DNA of 64,000 bases from Corynebacterium qintianiae (GTDB lineage Bacteria; Actinomycetota; Actinomycetes; Mycobacteriales; Mycobacteriaceae): assembly GCF_011038645.2 (NCBI RefSeq), contig NZ_CP064955.1:1674001-1738000 (forward strand), written 5' to 3'. Below the pieces are notes generated by a model, which saw only the letters and a program-made list of their open reading frames with translations, ran no database searches and was not told where the DNA came from. Each line of letters opens with the position of its first letter. Positions within the stretch are counted from its first letter, which is position 1. Of the stretch, positions 47,569 through 55,500 are shown piece by piece. Position numbers and translations under genes: made by a program.

Positions 47569-49329
47569 CTAGGGCGTTCCGGTGCGTTGCCAGGTGGCGT
47601 CGATAAGCTCGATGGCCCCGTCGGCGGCGAATTGCTCGAGCCAGCCCCCCATCGGGTAATCGCCCCACTTGGAATGGAAGTAGGCGGTGTTGGCGAGGAT
47701 GTCGTCGAGGTGCTCCCACGGCGGCGAGGACACCGGGTGGTGCTGGTGGAAGGCGTGCGCGCCACCGACCCAGTACAGCTCGACGCCGTGGGCGGCGAGG
47801 TTGCGGGCGAAATCCGTGTCCTCGCCGCCGTAACCGGCGAACCCCGTGTCGAAGCCGCCGAACTGCGCCTCGATGCGCTGCCAGGTCTGCGCTCGCATGG
47901 CGAAGGACAGCGACCAGAACAGGTTGTAGTCCGCCGCTTTCTCGAGGTGCCCCGGCGCGGGGTTCGGCCGCGCGGGGTGCGGGTCCGGGGCGACGGTGCG
48001 CAGCTCACCGGGTTTCATGTAGGTCACCGGGCCGCTGACGACGGACTCGGGGCGAGCTGCCAGCGCCTCAACGTAGTGGTTGACCAACTCGTTTGAGGCG
48101 ACGCAATCGGCGTCGAGGAAAATTAGTATCTCCGCGCCGCGCTCGATGGCGGTGCGGGCGCCGAGGTTACGGGCGGCGGCGAGGTTGCGCTCGCCCGCCA
48201 CGACGTGGGATTTGGGCACCGCCTTGCGCAACACGTCCGCATCCGCCAGCGCCACCGTAATGTGCTGCGTGCCCTCCGGCTTGAGGTTGACCTGGTGGGT
48301 GAGGTGCCCGGCGCGGGAGGCGTCGGCAAGCGAGATAATCGCGATCGTGCTTGTCGACGCCCCGTTGGCCGCCCCGGCGATCACCTCCGCGGCCCTTAGT
48401 GCGGCGCCCTCGGTCTCCCAGCGCAACCAGTCCGCGCCGAGCGCGGCGGCGCGCTCGAGCAGTCCGGGCCACTCGGCGGGTGCGGGGAAGGACTCCGCGA
48501 CGACGGCGAGCCCGGCACCGGCGATCTGGCGCGCGTTGAGCTTCTGCTCGATAAAGGGGCGCGGCTGGGGCAGGAGGATCGCAGGGGCTCCGGTCACTGC
48601 GATGTCGGCGATGGAGTTCTGTCCTCCGGCGGTGACGACCACGCCCGCGGTGCTGAGCAGCTCCGTGGGGTCGTCGACGCGGTTTTCACCCGCGAGGTAG
48701 GTGAAGCGGTAGCCGGGGCAGGCCTGCTCGACCGCGTCCCAGTCCTCCGGGCCCCAGGTGGAGCCGCCCTTGCCCGCCATAACCACGACATGATTCGGGT
48801 CGCGCTGCGCGCCCACGAGCGGCCTCAGCCGCGAAATCCCGCCGACGGCGTGCACGCGGCTCGCGTGGGCGGCGAGATGGTCTGGCAGCTTCACCCACGA
48901 CGGCCACGCGGCGATGATGGCGTCGGCCTGCGTGTACGCGAGCTGGTGGGGCGCGTCGTCGCGCAAGCCCGGCATGGCGAGGGTGGCCACAGGCACGCCC
49001 ATGAGGCGCACGAACGCGCCGACTTCGACGGAGACGTCGACGTAAAAGGCCTTCGGGTCATTCGCGGCGACCCACTCGGCGATCGCGGCGAGGCGGTGCC
49101 GCAGGCCCGCGTTGCCGTAGGGGGCGTAGTGCAGCGTGCCACCGGCCGTCATCGCGCGGCCGTGCGGGCGCGCGGCATCGTCTATGCCGTCGTCCGCGAT
49201 GACCACGTCGGCGCCTTCAGAGGTTGAGAGGATGACGGACTCCTCCCCTAGCTCGGCCAGCTGACGTTGGATCTGCCGGCAACGCTGGATGTGCCCGGAG
49301 CCGTGGTGGTGCGCGTAGATTCCTATCAT
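47569..49329 (-). CDS. Fused glycosyltransferase: GT-B (MurG-like) plus GT-A (GT2-like)
   Basis: 586 residues with two catalytic modules. Residues 1-320 are a GT-B glycosyltransferase: HHHGSGHIQRCRQIQ at 7-21 and the donor-site region VVVTAGGQNSIADIA (230-244), as in MurG/UDP-sugar transferases. Residues 325-586 are a GT-A fold: GERNLAAARNLGA (379-391), the metal-binding DAD at 406-408 and GGEDTDFARNL (501-511). It would add two sugars in succession. It overlaps the GT4 gene by 4 bases (ATGA) and is the last gene of a coupled operon. The sugars and acceptor are unknown; MurG function for peptidoglycan is unlikely. Confidence 0.82.
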   Translation of the reverse strand: MIGIYAHHHGSGHIQRCRQIQRQLAELGEESVILSTSEGADVVIADDGIDDAARPHGRAMTAGGTLHYAPYGNAGLRHRLAAIAEWVAANDPKAFYVDVSVEVGAFVRLMGVPVATLAMPGLRDDAPHQLAYTQADAIIAAWPSWVKLPDHLAAHASRVHAVGGISRLRPLVGAQRDPNHVVVMAGKGGSTWGPEDWDAVEQACPGYRFTYLAGENRVDDPTELLSTAGVVVTAGGQNSIADIAVTGAPAILLPQPRPFIEQKLNARQIAGAGLAVVAESFPAPAEWPGLLERAAALGADWLRWETEGAALRAAEVIAGAANGASTSTIAIISLADASRAGHLTHQVNLKPEGTQHITVALADADVLRKAVPKSHVVAGERNLAAARNLGARTAIERGAEILIFLDADCVASNELVNHYVEALAARPESVVSGPVTYMKPGELRTVAPDPHPARPNPAPGHLEKAADYNLFWSLSFAMRAQTWQRIEAQFGGFDTGFAGYGGEDTDFARNLAAHGVELYWVGGAHAFHQHHPVSSPPWEHLDDILANTAYFHSKWGDYPMGGWLEQFAADGAIELIDATWQRTGTP

Positions 49330-50429
49330 TTCACCATCACCTCTCGGTAGAGATCTGTGTACCTGCGCGCGGTCTGGATTAGCGAGTGGTTGCCCACCAC
49401 CCACTCGCGCACCTTTGCGCGCTTGATGTGCAGCGCGATGTGGATCGCCTGGGCGAGCGAGACAACGTCGTCAGGCGCGGCCAGCGCCGCCGGCGCGTGG
49501 GCGAGCAGCTCGCCGAGCCCGCCGCGGGCAAACGCGGCCACGGGGGTGCCGCAGGCCATGGACTCGAACGCCACCAAGCCGAACGGCTCCTCCCAGCGCG
49601 GGGTGACCACCGTGACGGCGCAGCTCCCCACCAGGGCGCGCAACCCCGCGTGCGAGAGCTCGCCCAGCCAGCGGATGCTTTCGCCGTTGAGGCGCGGGGC
49701 GATTTCCTCCTGGAAGTACCGGTGGTCCCCTTTGCGTCCTGCCAGCAGCAGGGGAAGACCGAGCAGGCGGCAGGCGTCGATAGCCAAGTGCGGGCCCTTT
49801 TCCGGCACGAGGCGGCCGAACCACACGGCCGATGCCCCGCCGGGGCCGGGAAACCAGTCGGAGACGTTGACCCCGTTCGGGATTACCGCGATCGGGTGCG
49901 GGGTGGACCAGTCCGCGGCGGTGACGTGGCTCACGGCGGCGAACGCGCCGGCGGCGTCACCCGCTCGGGCGATCACGTCTTGTAATTCGTCGATAAGCGG
50001 AGTGTGGAGGGTGGTCACCATCGGCAGTTCCTCCGGCGAGTCCTCGGACGGGAACATCCACGGGCTGAGCGAATTGTTGTGAACGATGTCGTAACCTCGG
50101 CGCACCAGCAGCTGACGCAGCGCGATGAACGCGCGGTCCTCGCGCTCGCGCTCACCGTCGGGATAGCCAGTGTCGGTGGCGAGCTCGGGGTTCGCGCCCC
50201 AGTTCACCCCGGGCAGCTCGAGCTCGGGGCAATTGCCGTCCGAGCCTTTCGCCGCGAAAAAGTCCACCTCGTGGCCCTCTTGACGCAGCGCCTTGACCAT
50301 AGTGTGGCAGAAGGCTTCGAGACCGCCAGCGTAAGGTTCGCGAATCGGGTAGCGCGCCGGCGCGACGAACGCGATCTTCAGCCCGGGCGTGCGGCGCAGC
50401 GCCGGGCCGCTCGGCATCGTAATTGTCAT
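49326..50429 (-). CDS. Glycosyltransferase family 4
   Basis: 367 residues. N-terminal Rossmann region (KIAFVAPARYPIREPYAGGLE, residues about 18-38) and the GT4 donor site WEEPFGLVAFESMACGTPV (E-x7-E) in the C-terminal half, with AVWFGRLVPEKGPHLAI before it. It is a retaining cytoplasmic transferase using a nucleotide sugar. It overlaps both neighbouring genes by 4 bases, so the three minus-strand genes are translated as a unit. Substrate unknown. Confidence 0.85.
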   Translation of the reverse strand: MTITMPSGPALRRTPGLKIAFVAPARYPIREPYAGGLEAFCHTMVKALRQEGHEVDFFAAKGSDGNCPELELPGVNWGANPELATDTGYPDGEREREDRAFIALRQLLVRRGYDIVHNNSLSPWMFPSEDSPEELPMVTTLHTPLIDELQDVIARAGDAAGAFAAVSHVTAADWSTPHPIAVIPNGVNVSDWFPGPGGASAVWFGRLVPEKGPHLAIDACRLLGLPLLLAGRKGDHRYFQEEIAPRLNGESIRWLGELSHAGLRALVGSCAVTVVTPRWEEPFGLVAFESMACGTPVAAFARGGLGELLAHAPAALAAPDDVVSLAQAIHIALHIKRAKVREWVVGNHSLIQTARRYTDLYREVMVK

Positions 50430-51391
50430 CGGCTCAGCACCTCGCGGTAGACGTCCGCGTGCACTTGGCGCACCTTCCCCAGCTGCCTCCCCCTGTCACC
50501 GCGATACGGCACCGGCCCCCGGGCGATGAGGGTGCAGGCAGCCTCGGCCGCGCTGGCCGGGTCGCCAAGAGCGTAGGTCTCGACAGCCTCGGGGGCGTCG
50601 ACCTGCCCCGCGTAGCAGCCGATGTCGGGTACCGCCACGGTCGTGCCCAGGTCGCGGCACATCTCCAACCAACCTGAGTGCGTGCCCCGCGTGTACGGCA
50701 GGATGCACGCGGTGAGTTTGGCCACCTCGCCGTGCAAGGCGGCGTCATTAAACGGGTCGTGCACGACGAGCTCGACCTTGCCGCGCAACGCATCACGTAG
50801 GTCGCGGGTGGCGTCGACGTCGTGGGCGAAGACGCGCAAGGGGACGCGCCGGCCAATGGCGAGGTAGAACTCCGGGTCCGCCACCACGTTGGAGCGCAGC
50901 GACTTCACAAACACGCCGGCGATTTCCTCGCGCTGCTGAGCCGCGGGCTCCGCCACGACCGCGGGGTGCGGGACCACCCGCACATCGTTGGCGCCGAATT
51001 CGCCGCGCAGCCTTCGCGCCGCGCACTCCGTCAGCGTCAGCACCGCGTCCGCGGCGCCCACGAGGATGCGAAGACGCTCGTGGTGCTCAGCCTGCTCCTC
51101 CAGGTGCGGGTTATCCAGATCGTGCACGGTCAGTACGAGGGGCACAGGCACGGCGCGCGCGAGCTCGTCGATCTGGGCCGGCGAGCGGTGTTCGAAGCCG
51201 AAGTGGATGTGCAGAATATCCGCCTCGGGGGGCTGGAGCCAGAACCCAGCCTCCAGCGCGGGGTGCGGCCACCAGTTCCCGTCAATGTCCGGATCCGGCA
51301 GGTACGCCACACCGGCAGGGCGAATTGCCTGCGTATAGGGGTGTTGGGCGGGGATAGACAAAACCCGCACGTCGCGTACGTGCTCAGTCAC
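50426..51391 (-). CDS. GT-B-like glycosyltransferase of the glycan locus
   Basis: 321 residues from a GTG. N-terminal half with LHIHFGFEHRS and VLTVHDLDNPH, a pattern seen in glycosyltransferases, and a C-terminal half with TACILPYTRGTHSGWLEMCRDLG (donor-site-like, about 240-262). The classical E-x7-E is not evident, so it is a divergent GT-B protein. A candidate -10 (TATATT) ends 6 bases before the GTG, suggesting a leaderless transcript. It heads the minus-strand operon. Confidence 0.7.
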   Translation of the reverse strand: MTEHVRDVRVLSIPAQHPYTQAIRPAGVAYLPDPDIDGNWWPHPALEAGFWLQPPEADILHIHFGFEHRSPAQIDELARAVPVPLVLTVHDLDNPHLEEQAEHHERLRILVGAADAVLTLTECAARRLRGEFGANDVRVVPHPAVVAEPAAQQREEIAGVFVKSLRSNVVADPEFYLAIGRRVPLRVFAHDVDATRDLRDALRGKVELVVHDPFNDAALHGEVAKLTACILPYTRGTHSGWLEMCRDLGTTVAVPDIGCYAGQVDAPEAVETYALGDPASAAEAACTLIARGPVPYRGDRGRQLGKVRQVHADVYREVLSR

Positions 51392-51476
51392 CCTACCAAT
51401 ATAAACAACCCCGCATTTATGTGCGCCAATGCGCCCGCTCTAATATATGTGCCCCGCTGGTTGGTATCTTGGGGCC
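51392..51476. promoter_or_regulatory. Divergent promoter region of the glycan locus
   Basis: An AT-rich 85-base gap in otherwise GC-rich DNA. On the minus strand TATATT lies 6 bases before the GTG at 51391; on the plus strand TATCTT ends 6 bases before the ATG at 51477, with a second candidate TAATAT at 51441. Both first genes lack an obvious ribosome site, consistent with leaderless mRNAs. Confidence 0.5.
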
Positions 51477-52322
51477 ATGCCCACCCTCACCGTCGTCGGG
51501 AATTGCCAGGCGGAATCGACCCGCAAGCTGCTGATGAGCAGCGGAAAGTTCGAGTCTGAACGCATCAAACCCGTGCACGAGCTCGCCGCCGAGGACATGG
51601 GGTGGTTCAACGAGCTGCTCGCGCGCACCGACGTCCTGGTCACCCAGCCCATCCGTGACGGTTACCGCGGCCTGCCCGTGGGCACGTCGCAAATGCTCGC
51701 GCAGCTGCCCCAGGGTGCGGTCCACGCGGTGGTGCCGGTGCTGCGTTTCGACGCGCTGATGCCGTACCAGGCAATCATCCGCGACCCGGCGGAACCGTCG
51801 CTGAGCCCACCTGTGGTGCCTTACCACGACCTGCGCATACTCGCCGCGGCCGCGAACGGGCTCGACGAACCGGTGGACGCTTCCCCGTCGCCTGCGGCGT
51901 TGCGACGTGCGGCGACGATGTCGGTGGCCGAGATCCGCTCCCGCGAGCAACGCCACTTTTCGGTGGTGATTTCGGATTACCTCGAAACGATCCCCGTGTG
52001 GCACACCGTGAACCACCCCGACAACGCGACCCTTCGGGTCCTCGCGCAGCGCGTTCTTTCCTCCCTCGGGATCAATGGCGAAGTAACCTCCCCGGATTAC
52101 GAGATGCTCGGCGAGCTCGACGCCCCTATTGAGCAGGCCTCCGCAACAGCGCTTGGCGTGCAGGTGGCGGGCCGCACCCAATGGGTTCATCGGACAAAGG
52201 GAGCAATCTCTCGCGAGGAAATACAGTCGCAGCAGCTCGAGTTTTACCGCCGGCGCCCCGCACTCGTCGCCCACGGAATGCAGCGCCACGCGCAGCGCCT
52301 GACCAACCTGGGGCTGGCATGA
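51477..52322 (+). CDS. WcbI-family polysaccharide biosynthesis protein
   Basis: 281 residues. The N-terminal LTVVGNCQAESTRKLL (GNCQ signature) and the following helices resemble WcbI, a CoA-binding protein of bacterial capsule and lipopolysaccharide loci thought to acetylate sugars. ATG at 51477 is chosen because the protein then begins directly at the signature. The stop overlaps the next gene (ATGA). It heads the plus-strand half of the locus. Its acyl donor and target sugar are unknown. Confidence 0.72.
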   Translation: MPTLTVVGNCQAESTRKLLMSSGKFESERIKPVHELAAEDMGWFNELLARTDVLVTQPIRDGYRGLPVGTSQMLAQLPQGAVHAVVPVLRFDALMPYQAIIRDPAEPSLSPPVVPYHDLRILAAAANGLDEPVDASPSPAALRRAATMSVAEIRSREQRHFSVVISDYLETIPVWHTVNHPDNATLRVLAQRVLSSLGINGEVTSPDYEMLGELDAPIEQASATALGVQVAGRTQWVHRTKGAISREEIQSQQLEFYRRRPALVAHGMQRHAQRLTNLGLA

Positions 52323-53221
52323 AGCACCTTATCGTCGGCCCCGACGGCCACGGCGTGACCGACTACGCCCTGCAGCTCGCCAAAACCCTCGGTGTAGTTG
52401 GCACCGATGTCGTCCGGGAGGAAACCTTCTCCGATACAGCGCTGCCTGACGGGCCGATCCACGTCACGTTCACCGACCACATCTTCGGGGCGTCGCCAAG
52501 CGAGGCCGTCGACGCCCTGCTCGCGCGCGTGGGCGAGCGCCCGCTGTCGGTGTCCTTTCACGACATCCCGCAGCGGGAGGAAGGCGCCGAGCGCTACCAG
52601 CGCCGCGCCGACGCGTACCGGCGCCTCGCCGGCGCGGCCGCGCTGGCCACCGTCAACTCCGAGCACGAGGCAGCGTTCTTTGACGACACCGCGACCGTCA
52701 TCCGCCTGCCCGTCCCCCGCGTCGACTCCTCTTTCAACCCGGAACCAGGCACCGTCGGCATTCTCGGTTTCCTCTACCCGGGCAAGGGCCACGAAGACCT
52801 CATCGCCGCTCTGCGCGGCACCGGTTACCGGCTCCGGTTCCTCGGTTCGGTGTCTGCCGGCCACGAAAAATGGGCGCGCGGGCTGGAAAAGGACGCTGAG
52901 ATCACCGGCTGGCTGAGCGACGGTCAACTAGCCCGGGAGATCGGGCGCACCGCGGTTCCGGTGTGCGCCCACCGCCACTTCTCCGCCTCGGGTTCGCTGA
53001 TGACCTGGCTCGGCGCGGGCCGAAACGTACTGGCCAGCGATTCGCCGTACACACGTGAGATCGACGCCTGGCTGCCCGGACGCATCACCCTGGTCAGCGA
53101 CGGCGACTGGTGCCGCGCCGTGGACAACTTCACCCCGCGCACCATGGAACCCCCGCGCTACGGCTGGGATGAGGTCGCCGCGGCGTGGCGGGAAGCGTGG
53201 GCGGCATGTGGCCTGACGTAA
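52319..53221 (+). CDS. Glycosyltransferase, GT-B-like
   Basis: 300 residues starting MKHLIVGPDGHGVTDYAL. The middle and C-terminal half show a GT-B donor-domain pattern: TVGILGFLYPGKGHEDLIAA, then RFLGSVSAGHEKWARGLEKD and ITGWLSDGQLAREIGRTAV. The ATG overlaps the WcbI stop by 4 bases and its own 3' end overlaps the next gene by 16. Family assignment is by pattern only; it could be a non-catalytic relative. Confidence 0.62.
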   Translation: MKHLIVGPDGHGVTDYALQLAKTLGVVGTDVVREETFSDTALPDGPIHVTFTDHIFGASPSEAVDALLARVGERPLSVSFHDIPQREEGAERYQRRADAYRRLAGAAALATVNSEHEAAFFDDTATVIRLPVPRVDSSFNPEPGTVGILGFLYPGKGHEDLIAALRGTGYRLRFLGSVSAGHEKWARGLEKDAEITGWLSDGQLAREIGRTAVPVCAHRHFSASGSLMTWLGAGRNVLASDSPYTREIDAWLPGRITLVSDGDWCRAVDNFTPRTMEPPRYGWDEVAAAWREAWAACGLT

Positions 53222-54339
53222 GCGTCATCATCCCCTATTACGACAACCCAGAGGGCCTGCGGGAGGTGCTCGCCGCCGTGCGCGCCCAGGACTACCAGGG
53301 GCGCGTAGAGATCATCATCGCCGACGACGGTTCCCCCACGCCTGCCTCCCAGGAGCCTTCGCTTGCCGACGCCCTGTCCAACGTGGTCCTCGTCCGCCAG
53401 GACGACCTGGGGTTCCGCGCCGCCGCCGCCCGCAATCTCGGCGCCGCAGCCGCCACCGGCGAGGTGTTCGCCTTCATCGACGGCGACACGGTGCCGCAGC
53501 CCGGTTACCTCACCGCCGCAGTCGCCCACGTGCAGCGCAACCGCCGGGCGGTGATCGTCGGGAAGCGTCTCACCGGCCCTGGCCTGACCGAGCCCCGGTG
53601 GCTTACCGACGCATGGGCGGCCACCGGCAACATGTCCCGCGCTGACTCCACCAGCTGGCGCTACGTCATTTCGGCAGTGCTGACGTGCTCGGCGAATTTC
53701 TTCCGGCACATCGGCGGGTTCGACGCGGACTTCGTCGGGTACGGCGGGGAGGACTGGGAGTTCGGGTGGCGGGCTTGGAACGCGGGCGCGCAGCTCGTGC
53801 ACGAACCCGGCGCGGTCGCCCACCACCCGGAGGAGGACTTCGGCGGGCGCCACCGCGACGTGGCGGAAGAGACGCGGGTGAAAAACATCGAGACTCTCGC
53901 TCTCGCTCGCCGAATCACCCACCCCATCGCGCGCCCGGCTGGCGTCGTCTTTGACATGGCGGACGTCGCGATCGTGGTCCCCGAGTTCGATCAGCCCGGT
54001 GCGGCCGAGGCGGTCATTGCCTCGTGGCTGCGTATTGACGCCCACGTCTACGCGCCGGAAAAATCCGCGCTATTCGCCTCTGATCCACGCGTGTCCACGG
54101 GTCCGCCCGGCGCGGAACGCATCCGCGTCACGTTGACCGAGGCGTGGGCGTTGGCCGACGCTGAGATGTTCTACCGTCGCGCCACCGACCGCTTTTTCCA
54201 GCTGCCCGACGGCACTGAGGTTGCCACCGCGCGGGCGCTCGCCCTGACCTCTCCGCGGACGCGGGCCTCGGGTGCGTGGCTGGGCCTCGCATTCCTCGAC
54301 GACCCGCAACGGCTGGAACGGGTTTTCGCGGGCTGGTAA
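53206..54339 (+). CDS. Glycosyltransferase family 2 with C-terminal extension
   Basis: 377 residues. GT2 core: DVSVIIPYYDNPEGLREVL at the start, IIADDGSPTP, DLGFRAAAARNLGAAAATG, FAFIDGDTVPQPG (DxD-like) and VGYGGEDWEFGWRAWNAGA with the catalytic ED. About 120 further residues beyond the core look like a separate domain. The ATG at 53206 overlaps the preceding gene. It resembles galactosyl or N-acetylgalactosaminyl transferases. It is the last gene of the plus-strand half and converges on rpiB. Confidence 0.82.
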   Translation: MWPDVSVIIPYYDNPEGLREVLAAVRAQDYQGRVEIIIADDGSPTPASQEPSLADALSNVVLVRQDDLGFRAAAARNLGAAAATGEVFAFIDGDTVPQPGYLTAAVAHVQRNRRAVIVGKRLTGPGLTEPRWLTDAWAATGNMSRADSTSWRYVISAVLTCSANFFRHIGGFDADFVGYGGEDWEFGWRAWNAGAQLVHEPGAVAHHPEEDFGGRHRDVAEETRVKNIETLALARRITHPIARPAGVVFDMADVAIVVPEFDQPGAAEAVIASWLRIDAHVYAPEKSALFASDPRVSTGPPGAERIRVTLTEAWALADAEMFYRRATDRFFQLPDGTEVATARALALTSPRTRASGAWLGLAFLDDPQRLERVFAGW

Positions 54340-54347
54340 ATGCCCCG

Positions 54348-54821
54348 CTACGCCTCCGGAAGCTCCGGGGCGACACCGGTTTTCTCGTACTCGGCGAGGA
54401 TGTCGATGCGCCGCTGGTGGCGCTGCTCGTTGGACCACTCCTGCCCGATGAAGGCGTCGACGATGGCGAGCGCCTCCTCCTCGGTGTGCATACGGCCGCC
54501 GATGCCGATGAGCTGGGCGTTATTGTGCTCGCGCGCGAGGCGGGCGGTCTCCTCCGACCACGCCAGGGCGCAGCGCGCCCCCTTGACCTTGTTCGCCGCG
54601 ATCTGCTCACCGTTGCCGGATCCGCCCAGCACGATACCGAGTGAGCCCGGGTCGGCGACGGTGCGTTCGGCGGCCGCGATACAGAAGGCCGGGTAGTCGT
54701 CTGCGGCGTCGTACTCGTGAGCGCCGCAGTCCGTCACGTCGTGGCCAGCTGCCTCGAGGTGAGCCTTGATCTGGTTCTTCCGCTCGAAACCGGCGTGGTC
54801 TGCTCCAAGATAAATGCGCAT
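54348..54821 (-). CDS. rpiB: Ribose-5-phosphate isomerase B
   Basis: 157 residues: MRIYLGADHAGFERKNQIKA, then GIVLGGSGNGEQIAANKVKG and RCALAWSEETARLAREHNNAQ, the RpiB signatures. The actinobacterial form has GGSGNGEQ in place of the active-site cysteine loop of the E. coli enzyme. It interconverts ribulose and ribose 5-phosphate. It lies next to the Rv2466c-like gene and pepN, as in M. tuberculosis. Confidence 0.93.
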   Translation of the reverse strand: MRIYLGADHAGFERKNQIKAHLEAAGHDVTDCGAHEYDAADDYPAFCIAAAERTVADPGSLGIVLGGSGNGEQIAANKVKGARCALAWSEETARLAREHNNAQLIGIGGRMHTEEEALAIVDAFIGQEWSNEQRHQRRIDILAEYEKTGVAPELPEA

Positions 54822-54839
54822 GCTCGTTACTGTACTTGC

Positions 54840-55454
54840 CTAGACCCGCGGGTCCTCGGTCCGGGAGCGCTTGATCTCGAAGAAGTGGGGGAAGCCGGCC
54901 AGCGTGACGGAGGCGTCGAAAAGCTTGCCCGCCTCCTCCCCCGTGGGCACGCGGGTGATGACAGGCCCGAAGAACGCGGTGTCGCCGAGCTTGAGTACGG
55001 GCGTGCCCACATCGTCACCGACGGCGTCCATCGCAGTGGCGTGGTAGCCGCGCAGCAGGTCATCGGCATCGGTAGTGTCTGCGACCTCGGCGCAGGTTGC
55101 GGGCACCCCGACCTCATCCAGTGCTGCGGCGACGATGTCGCTGTACGCGCCGTAGCCCTTCTTCCCGCCCTGGTGTTGGGCGTGGATCATGGTGCCCATC
55201 GCGGTGTAGAGCTCGTCGACCTTCCCGGGATGTTCCTGCTTGACCTTCGCGAAAACACGGGCCGGGCCCCAGGCCGCCTCCATCGCGGAGAGGTAATCCG
55301 ATGGCAGGTCGCGGCCGTCGTTAAGCACGCTCAGCGACATAGGCACCCACTCAACCTCGATGTCGCGCACCTTCTCCACCTCCTTGATCCAGCGGGAGGT
55401 CTGCCAGCAAAACGGGCACGTCGCGTCGAACCAGAAAGTCACTTGCTCAGTCAT
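54840..55454 (-). CDS. DsbA-family mycothiol-dependent reductase (Rv2466c-like)
   Basis: 204 residues. Thioredoxin-fold with CPFC near residue 13 (FWFDATCPFCWQTSRWI) and the helical insertion of the FrnE/DsbA clan. The M. tuberculosis neighbour Rv2466c is a mycothiol-linked nitroreductase at the same position. The exact substrate is inferred from synteny. ATG at 55454; longer frames overlap pepN. Divergent from pepN. Confidence 0.8.
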   Translation of the reverse strand: MTEQVTFWFDATCPFCWQTSRWIKEVEKVRDIEVEWVPMSLSVLNDGRDLPSDYLSAMEAAWGPARVFAKVKQEHPGKVDELYTAMGTMIHAQHQGGKKGYGAYSDIVAAALDEVGVPATCAEVADTTDADDLLRGYHATAMDAVGDDVGTPVLKLGDTAFFGPVITRVPTGEEAGKLFDASVTLAGFPHFFEIKRSRTEDPRV

Positions 55455-55500
55455 GCACCCCAGCCTAGTGAAATCGGGAACCGGAGTAGCGTGGGTCACT

